In this document: positions 56,331 through 64,000 of the stretch, piece by piece
Layout of the letters: each line of letters begins with the position of its first letter
Numbering within the stretch: the stretch's first letter is position 1
Assembly: GCA_023525715.1 (NCBI GenBank)
Contig: CM042013.1
Coordinates: 70,666,994 to 70,730,993, forward strand
DNA length: 64,000 nucleotides
Direction: 5' to 3'
Source of the DNA: Cichorium intybus
Lineage: Eukaryota; Streptophyta; Magnoliopsida; Asterales; Asteraceae
Notes under the pieces: generated by a model
The model's database searches: none
What the model was told of the DNA's origin: nothing
Seen by the model: the letters and a program-made list of their open reading frames with translations, nothing else
Program-made: the position numbers and the translations under genes

Positions 56331-58811
56331 TCTATATATCTTATAATAGAGGCATATTTCAAAGCACCACATTCATTTGAAACTCCTATGTCTTTTCATA
56401 TTTCCAATGACTTTTCAAATATCTTTTTATAATGCTTACTAATTTGAATAGTTTTTCTTTGTCCCACATTGCTCAACACATATATATATCTCATTTCCTC
56501 TTTTGCTTATATAATATCATTCATTTGCATCCATGATCCATCAATCTTGATCATAGTATGACTTATCACTTTCAACTATTATTTGTTAGTGGTCATTTTA
56601 TCAAAATTTGTCAAAGTTTTAAATGATTCTACTATTTGGTTTTGGAGTTCAAAACTATTAGATCTAAAAAATAAAGACGGGTATTACTAAGAACTTTTAA
56701 AAATTTATTGCGTTACACGTTTAAAGTATGTTGTAGTAAATATGTGACAAATGTGCTTACTTTTTTAGATTCACCACGATGTATATACATAAAAAAATTT
56801 CAGTAGAGAACGTTTCAGCATTTATCAAACAACTTAAATTGAACCATTATATGTGTGTGTCTATTATAAAAAAAAGTGAGGAAAACAATGTTTCAAGATA
56901 AACTATTTACCTTTTACCACGTTAATTTGATGTTTTTTTAATTGTGTCACATTGCTTCACACATCGGTTCTCTTATCATTATATCTTGATCATAATATGG
57001 TTTTCAAAGTATATTGTTGATTACGGGTCAATTTATCGTAAAAACCTATTTTCGGCTCAAAGTTTCAAAGAACTCTACTATTTTGTTTTAGCTTTCAAAA
57101 GTATTGAAACTAAAAATATGAATATTAAAATGAGTTAAAAACTATTAAAACCCGATTGGGTTGTAAGTTCATCGTATGTCATGTATCATATTTCAATTTG
57201 ATGATGACAACGTTGCAAGCAATTTTTCGATTTATTAAGGTATATATAAAAAAATTGAATCATAAATATTCGAACATTTTTAAAGTTCAAACATATATAT
57301 CTATGAATATTTATCTAAATCTTATAATAGAATTCTTTTATTAAACATGATTTAATATGCATTGTTATCATGTACCACATTAGTTTGAATATTTTTAAAA
57401 GAATAAAATAAAAGGGCGCTGGTACGCACCCATCCAAATTTTATGAAATCGAACCTAAAATTGGAATCAATAGTCTATGAAATGTTGCATCCAATGCTTA
57501 AGGTGGTTACAATCAAAGACACAGAAGAACAAAGATATGAGAGAAATGGTTTTAGACTCTTTACTTTTAGAGCTTGCTTTCCCTTAAAATTTGTTTCTTA
57601 AGCAATGTGAGATGAGATGTGTATTAATCTATTTAGTTATAGATGTTTGATTTCCATTCAATTGTGTTTCTTAAGCGATGTGGGATGAGAAAATGATATA
57701 AAATAACACAATGTGAGGGATAGTTTGAACCTATATCGTCATGATAAATCAACTTAAGAAACTTTTTATTATATGAATAAAAGTCTCCCTCATAGTTGAA
57801 ACAGTTACATAAACCATTAGTCATTTTGTATTGTAAAAAACGTTTCCAAATATTAAACTTCAATGGAATATATAACTTAAAGTTCTATTATTTTTATTTT
57901 AATGAAGTTGAGCTTTACATATATTACGGATGATGATGTTTTATCCCTTACGCTAATAACTTTGAGATTTGTGTATTAAATTAAAAGTGATTGAAAATAA
58001 GCGGGAAACACTTACATATATTATGTGATTATACATATTAAATTGAACTTAAAAGAAATAATACACATGATGGTGGTTGAATGAGATTGGTAGCAGACAG
58101 GCAGGAAACAAAAGCCAATAAGCTTTGTGTTTTTATCGCATATTAGTAGGTTCATGGAAAACGAGTCATATATTGCATTATAAATGATGATTTAGTTGAT
58201 ACAAAAGAAAAATGCCGCTTAAGGATAATGAAAGCAAATGAATTGTATTATATAAGAGAAAGAGAAAAGATCATATATGTATGTGAAGCAATGTGGGATA
58301 AAGAAAAAAATCTCAAATTAATGGGGTAAAAAAATTTAAATTAATAAATTGATTATATTATGTGAGAATTTGAAAGGCCATGGATGTTTCAAATGCATGT
58401 GGTGAAAGGAAAAAATACTCTTAGTTTAAATAAAATATTTTAAATTGAAACTTAACCGAATAATTAGTTTTTATAAACCCTAAACCCTAAAAGTAAAAAA
58501 TTAACTGAAATTAAATAGAAATTATATCCATGCATAATCTGTAGGTGGATGCTATTAAAATAATGTGGTTCGAGATAAGTATTTTTTCTTTAATCATATT
58601 ATTTTTAATTTTATTTGATTGTGTTTATTCATCATACATGTTACGATTTTTTTATCTTTCAGTAATTTGATACATATATCTATCATCAAATAATTGAAAA
58701 TAATGAGGATATGTTTATAATCTTTTTAAAAATAGTATAAGAATAATATGTATTTGTCTATACTATAAATACATAATTTTCTTCCTGCGCAACGCGCGGG
58801 CATTCGACTAG
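56331..58811 (+). mobile_element. Non-autonomous Helitron, 2.48 kb
   Basis: The 5' end is A|TCTATATATCTTATAATAG. The 3' end has the perfect 7-bp stem CCTGCGC-AAC-GCGCGGG (one T:G pair), seven bases, then CTAG at 58808-58811 followed by T. No Rep/helicase frame. The phrase CCACATTGCTCAACACAT and variants of AGCAATGTGGGAT recur through the body (56460, 56945, 57603, 57674, 58287). Confidence 0.7.
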
Positions 58812-59339
58812 TTAATTTATAATTCAATGACAAATTAATAAAATATTTTTTCTCTCTTTTTCTTTAATTAACCATATTATCATTTGACTATTGAGGGCAA
58901 CCCAAAAAGGACCCTGGTCGGGCTGGAGTAGAATTCATCGGTCGAATCAGTTTCACTTTCAACCTGGCTGAAAGTCGTATTTTCTTTTGCTTTTATTCTC
59001 TTGTTCTTGCTATTAATGGAAAGTTCTTGCCAATTTGTTATGACCTTGTACATTATTCTAACAAATTTCTCCACAATACTCGGTAGAATAATTGTTCATT
59101 CTTCAAGCAAAGTGTTATACTACACCAATGGGTACTAGATCATTGTCTTGGGTGTGATTTCATTAAAGGAGTTTTGATTTGGGCACTAATCATCTTAGAC
59201 ACTTTAGATATGTAGTTGAGGTAATTCTTGATCCTTCATTTAGTATACAGTTGCAAAGGCGTATGATTTTGTGATCCATGGTGGAATACGATCGTTTAAT
59301 TTTGTTTCGGCTGTTTATGTTTGTATTACTATCATATTC
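58812..59339. other. Unassigned DNA
   Basis: Short frames only. The right part may be the upstream portion of the copia scrap that follows, but no motif is clear. Confidence 0.3.
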
Positions 59340-59560
59340 CAACAGTTTGGTGGTGAAGTGATTGTTAAACATAAGTTTTTCAAAGCTTGTTTAAATGGCA
59401 AAAAACGCAGGGTGAAGTTTGGCTCTGGTTAACATACCAACAATGAAGTCTTGGAGTATGTTCACTCGAATTTGCGGGGTCCCTCTCCTGCTAAATCTCA
59501 TGATAGATGTCGGTACTTTGTGACGTTCATTCAACATCATTTGTGTCAATAGGAAGAGAG
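59340..59560 (+). pseudogene. Copia integrase scrap
   Basis: Plus-strand translation gives CLNGKKRRVKFGSG, a stop, then HTNNEVLEYVHSNLRGPS and RCRYFVTFI. These correspond to the zinc-finger end and first catalytic segment of copia integrase, where the usual VHSDLWGP reads VHSNLRGP, losing the catalytic aspartate. Both sides lack further copia signals. Confidence 0.75.
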
Positions 59561-61500
59561 AAACCGTTAAGGTCAATCATATTGTAACTAGCGCAATGAG
59601 TTTCAACAATTCACGCCAAAAATCATAGTTTAACTCATTGGGATCAAGGAAAAGGGACACATATGCGTTGATATTTGTAATTTCGCAAGGTTTGTTTTTG
59701 GTGGTCGGTGTGGCGGTATTGACCATAATGTACTAGGAAGGAAAGAAACAGATACTAGAGGTAAAACGGCAGAGGCGGGGATAGGCCGGTGGCGGCGCCG
59801 AGAGATAGGGCAAGCCGAAAAGGGGAAGAGAGGGAAAGAGAGAATCAAGTCTCTAGAGGGATATTTCCGGTGCTTTGTGTTTCAAAAATACTTAATGCCT
59901 TTGGAGATTTTTTTTTTCTGTGATACTAGAGTATTGGATGTTGGTAACAACACCTTACTTTGGGATGTTTTTGTAAATACGTTAATCCCGTTTCAAATTG
60001 GAACTCTTTTAATACGGTTTTCAAGCCCGCACGCATGCATAAACTTTTACACTAGTTATTTAGTGTCTGAAAAAAATCGAGTAGTGAGACCATAAAAGAT
60101 AGAAGTGAGATGTCGTCACTGTTTAATTAGTAGTTAAATTTCTATTTTTTTCTATGTTATTTCTAATTGGATGATTTTATTTATTTTCAGTTTACTCCAG
60201 AAACAAAGTTATTGAATTGACGTTTAGATTAGTTGGTGAATCCAAATATTGGGGTATTAAGATGAAAGCAACACTTCAACTAAAATCAAAAGAAAATATC
60301 GCTTATGTTTTCTTTATAAAAGATGGATGGCTCATGTTGTTACTTTTACATGTTTTTCTTGAAGAAGATGCAATGCGGATATGTAGATTTTCAGAAAGAA
60401 AGGAAGAGGCGTGTAACATACCACCATTATTGACCATACGCTCCTCCTTTGGTGCATATGGCCCACCACTGACCACCTTTTTGGTCGACCATTGCGATAC
60501 GATTTCGCCATTTAAAGTTGAATTGGATGACCGACCACCACCTGCTTTTATTCTAAGCAACAAAACCAAACCTTTTCATTTCATGCATTAAAACACGATA
60601 TTCTGCTTGCCAACTTGTGATTTTTAAGGTTCACATATATTCCCTTCACGATTAAGGTTTAGGATTTAGATGTTTGAAAATACTCGACTTGGGTAGCTTT
60701 GACTAATAGACAAATATAAATGATCCGAGCATCTATACATTAAAAAATTTAACGGGGTCGAATTGTTTATCTGCAAACTTGCATAGAAATAATACCTGCC
60801 AAATTGTTTAATACCCGCCAAAAGTGTATTTAAAGAGGAAACTGACCGCTTAAGAAATTGATTCAGCTATGTAAAATATACATGTACCATAACTGCAAAG
60901 GTGTGGTATTTATAAAATGAATCAATTTTTTAAGTGCCCGAATCACATATTATTTAAGAAAGCTTACAAATTACAACTTTACAAAGCCCAAATCACATAA
61001 ATATCACTATAGGTTTGCCAATATTTGACTTAAGCACCAAGTTTTACTTTGTGCTAAAAAATGTTTCTTAAAACAAAAATCCACCATGGCCACTATTAGG
61101 TTTGGGGGTGTGGTCTCTCGTTTTTTTTTTCATTTTTTTTTGTTACATTAACATTCAGTCAACATTCTTCACTCATCGTCTCATCCTTGTAATGATTATC
61201 TTTCACTAACTCTCACTTTCCTTCACTTTTAAATTAAAAAAATAGTTTTAAAATAAAATAAACAATTTAATTTCAAAATAAGATATTCCATTAAAATAGA
61301 TAAATTAAAACCTAATAATTTTAAAATCACATTAACTTAATCTCAATAAAATAAATTTTACATAATAATAAAAAACTGTAAGCATCACTCTCATTCTTCA
61401 TCGCCGTCGTCGGGCACTTTCGTCAGTTGTAGATTAGTTCAATAAATATGATCCACCAAATCCACACGAAAATTGTTATGTGTTTCTTTGTTTTGCACTT
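59561..61500. other. Unassigned DNA with short ORFs
   Basis: The longest frame is 60217-60591 (124 codons, plus strand), which starts MTFRLVGESKYWGIK. I do not recognise it. An acceptor-like TTTTCAG lies at 60184-60190, so it could be an exon. A minus-strand frame at 59630-59848 is proline/serine rich and may be chance. Positions 61220-61380 are very AT-rich. No RNA gene was seen. Confidence 0.35.
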
Positions 61501-61519
61501 CTCTTCTATTTGCTAGATA

Positions 61520-62660
61520 TTATGGCGCACAATTTGATACCGGCTATACTTTCGTTTGGATCATATGTACATATCGCTTTTTCTTCATCCTCCAATATCA
61601 TATTATGTAATATGATGCATGCGTACATTACGTCTTTTATTTTCTTAGGATCCGAAACTTCTTGTGCAAACGTGAACCTTCGTCATTTTGGATCCATTAT
61701 GGATGTGAATGACTGACAATTACTGAATAATCAGGATATATTCCATCAGCTAGATAATTCTCGTGTTAATATTGCATTTCGTTAAACTGAAATGGACACA
61801 AAGGTGTAATGTCTCTATAAAAGTCATTAAATATATGTGACTGGTCCAGAACGTTGAGGTCATTATTTGCACCGGCAACACCAAAAAATGCATGTCAAAT
61901 CTATAAATTTTGGGACGCTACTGCCTCAGGGATTATGGGAAGATGTCAATGGTCGCCTCGTGTAAATTGGCCGCACATTCATTGAGACAAACAGCGCACT
62001 CCTAATGCATACAGCCAACGCTTCCAAGCATTCTGGAAAACCTATTTTGTTTTCATGTACCTCGTGCAACGTTTGAATGTAATTAAACATATGTTTACGT
62101 AAATATTGTTTGGCGTAAAGTTGGATGATAGTACTAGCAAACTCGTAAACATTTTTCTTAACAGTTCGCTTAGACATTTTGAAGTACTCATCTCATAAAT
62201 CAAATGCGGTGCCAGTTGCAATTTGAAGGATTGTAGTGGCACATTTTAGTTCCAGCGTGAAACCCCTTTTACCCATTGCATCCCATTTTAATTGGAAAAA
62301 TGGGTTGTCATCGTTCAAGTCATGAAGTATACGCTGAAAATGTTTCTTGCTCGTCCAGAACCCTAACTGAATTGGTACGCCGTATATAACGCATGTTCCA
62401 CGAAGTAGTCGCGTGTAAGGAGATCTTGTGCAACTTCATGATCTTTGTTTATTGTAGCTCTTCTTGTAAACCTCCATGCACTTTGTGAACTTTCTGCAGT
62501 GTTGGCTATTATATTGACAGTTTCTTGCATCAGTACAGTGACTTGCATGGCCGATTGCATCACCAATCATTATCCTAAGAGCACGACGACGAAGACGAAT
62601 CAAATAAAAGAAACTGGACATGATCCATTTGTGCTTGTGAAATATTGAGAGTATTTGAAA
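61520..62660 (-). pseudogene. PIF/Harbinger (ALP1-like) transposase relic
   Basis: Minus-strand text in several frames gives the family order. RLRRRALRIM lies near the N-terminus. KRGFTLELKCATTILQIATGT-like text and MSKRTVKKNVYEFA follow (62177 on), then QYLRKHMFNYIQTLHEVHE and GFPECL. Next come HAFFGVAGANNDLNVLDQS (about 61850) and LADGIYPDYSVIV, and finally MYACIILHNMILEDE (about 61600). Plant DDE_4 transposases share this order; some were domesticated as ALP1-type proteins. Here there are several frameshifts and stops, and the segment between the GIYPDYS and MYACIILHNMI motifs is shortened, so it cannot be active. GTGTGGT words near 61106 and, inverted, near 62900 are possible terminal repeats. 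Confidence 0.8.
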
Positions 62661-64000
62661 GTGTATTATACGAAATGTGTTTGTGGTGTAAAAATTTTGT
62701 GGTGTCAATGTTTGTGGTGTAAGTATATATTTATAGTTAAATTAATTTAGTGAAAAAATTTTAAAAAGTAATCGCTATATAGCCGTCATATACGTTTCCC
62801 CGTGCGATGATTTCCTCTCCTACGAGCACATTTTTTCGAGGTCACCGCATGGGGGCGGTGTTCCCCGCGAAGCCATGGGCTCCCTTCCCCCTCCCCCTCA
62901 CCACACTGCATAGTCATACATGTTGTGTTGATACAAGGGTTTACAGGTTTTTAGGTTTTTATGCTGATAAGGCTATTCATCAATTTACAAGGCTATTCAT
63001 AAACATGTGAAAATCATGTATCTAATTGACGACAAATACAAAGATATGCTCAAAATAATACTCAAAGTATTTATAGAGTGTTGGGACTCCTGATGTGTTT
63101 AGAGGCGTCCTGGGATGTTGCCACCTAGACACCTAGGGCATATTCAGCATTTCCTACTAGGATGCACTGTTGACGTAAATCATCATCAGTTCTTGGGGGC
63201 ATTTTTGGGGAGTCTTGGGACGCCTGGCGTGTTTGGTGCATGTTGCAGTTGATTTTCAGGATGAGAAAAGACTTGTAATAACACTCGGGACGTATTTACT
63301 GGCATCATAGGAAAGCGGTGTCGTTTTTAATCCAAAAGCGGTTTTTGTTTCCTTATAGGGACGTCCCCTAGTCGATTTCACACCTCTCCCGTATAATTTG
63401 CCCTAGTTTTTTAAGCCTTTAAAACTTCCAAAGCTTTCATAAACACGTTTACTATATTCCTTTTGAAGATTCAAGCTTCCATTCATTGCGTTCTTCATTC
63501 ATCGTGTTCATTAACTATCATTCAAGATCATCATAAGAAGATTTCAAGAAAATTATTTATCATTCGTATCTATATTTTCCTCGTCTTATCATCCACCTCC
63601 ATGAAGAATTCAAACAATATCATGTGTATTATTAACGAGATTGAAGGATAATTCATTCGAGGTGTCTTTCATTAAAGTTATTATAATGTAAGACTAAATT
63701 CCTTGATTAGTACTTTGATTTTGGACAAAGATTACATTATTGTATTGTAATGAACATCGACAAGTTTTAGAGTAACAGCTTAATTTTTGTGGTTTATTTT
63801 AAAGTTTGTTGCTTCGATTGCAAGATATTGTACCAACCATATTTGTTTCAAGCTTGATCAGTTAAGAAATAAAGATAAGTAATTTATTAGCATACATTGT
63901 GTCCAAGAGAATGGTAACAAACTATAATGTTGTTTTATCTTAATCGTAAGACATAATAGCACGAAACCATTATTTGTGCGACATCCTGTAGTAGATAGTA
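62661..64000. other. Unassigned DNA to the window end
   Basis: A GC-richer patch with runs of C lies at 62790-62910. The rest is AT-rich with frames under 70 codons. A CTTCATTCATCGTGTTCATT-like leader at 63490 precedes nothing recognisable. Confidence 0.4.

Noticed and set aside
59630..59848. Proline/serine-rich minus-strand ORF as a secreted peptide
   Set aside because: No family resemblance, composition explained by a GA-rich plus strand; chance frame is likelier.

Overview
The window reads as nuclear DNA of a flowering plant, probably a eudicot. It is AT-rich, full of very long (TA)n tracts, and built almost entirely of transposable elements: Ty3/gypsy chromoviruses, Tnt1-like Ty1/copia, Helitrons, hAT-type and foldback MITEs, and a PIF/Harbinger relic. 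I found no complete, plausibly functional host protein gene, no tRNA or rRNA gene and no CRISPR array. Organism-level calls are inference; motifs, repeats and target-site duplications (TSDs) were read directly from the sequence by eye, without alignment or database searches.

Layout. 1-11.4 kb: a foldback MITE, Helitron termini in both orientations, a second foldback element (3736-4184), and a probable Helitron ending at 10983. That Helitron carries, on the minus strand, the promoter and four exons of an AFC2-type LAMMER/CLK protein kinase, truncated early in the kinase domain. 11.4-14.4 kb: a hAT-type terminus, gene-like GC-richer sequence, and the first copy of a roughly 2-kb tandem unit. 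14.37-23.10 kb: a complete, young Ty3/gypsy element of Tekay/Del type (plus strand) with 1970-bp LTRs, TSD TGGTA and one uninterrupted 1534-codon gag-pol ORF. 23.1-26.9 kb: the rest of unit 1, MITEs, and unit 2, which still shows the pre-insertion site of that gypsy element. 26.92-41.85 kb: a Tnt1-like copia element (minus strand, TSD CCAAT), split between gag and protease by a second Tekay-like gypsy element (30686-40336, minus strand, TSD GTTGA). 41.9-46.8 kb: unit 3, with a rearranged (TA)n block and an inserted Helitron (43669-46243). 46.8-52.3 kb: two hAT-type elements with 8-bp TSDs and another Helitron 3' end. 52.9-56.3 kb: a decayed minus-strand copia element. 56.33-58.81 kb: a non-autonomous Helitron. 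59-64 kb: a copia integrase scrap, unrecognised ORFs and a PIF/Harbinger transposase pseudogene.

History. The elements form layers: tandem units, then copia (LTRs differ at about 8 sites in 550 bp plus small indels), then gypsy B inside copia (about 11 substitutions in 2.27 kb) and gypsy A inside unit 1 (about 8 in 1.97 kb). Only gypsy A keeps all coding domains open, and its protease motif carries an unusual D-P-G. The least expected items are the promoter-plus-exon kinase fragment in a Helitron, the inverted duplication at the (TA)n block near 43.4 kb, and the tandem unit whose copies record each other's pre-insertion state.
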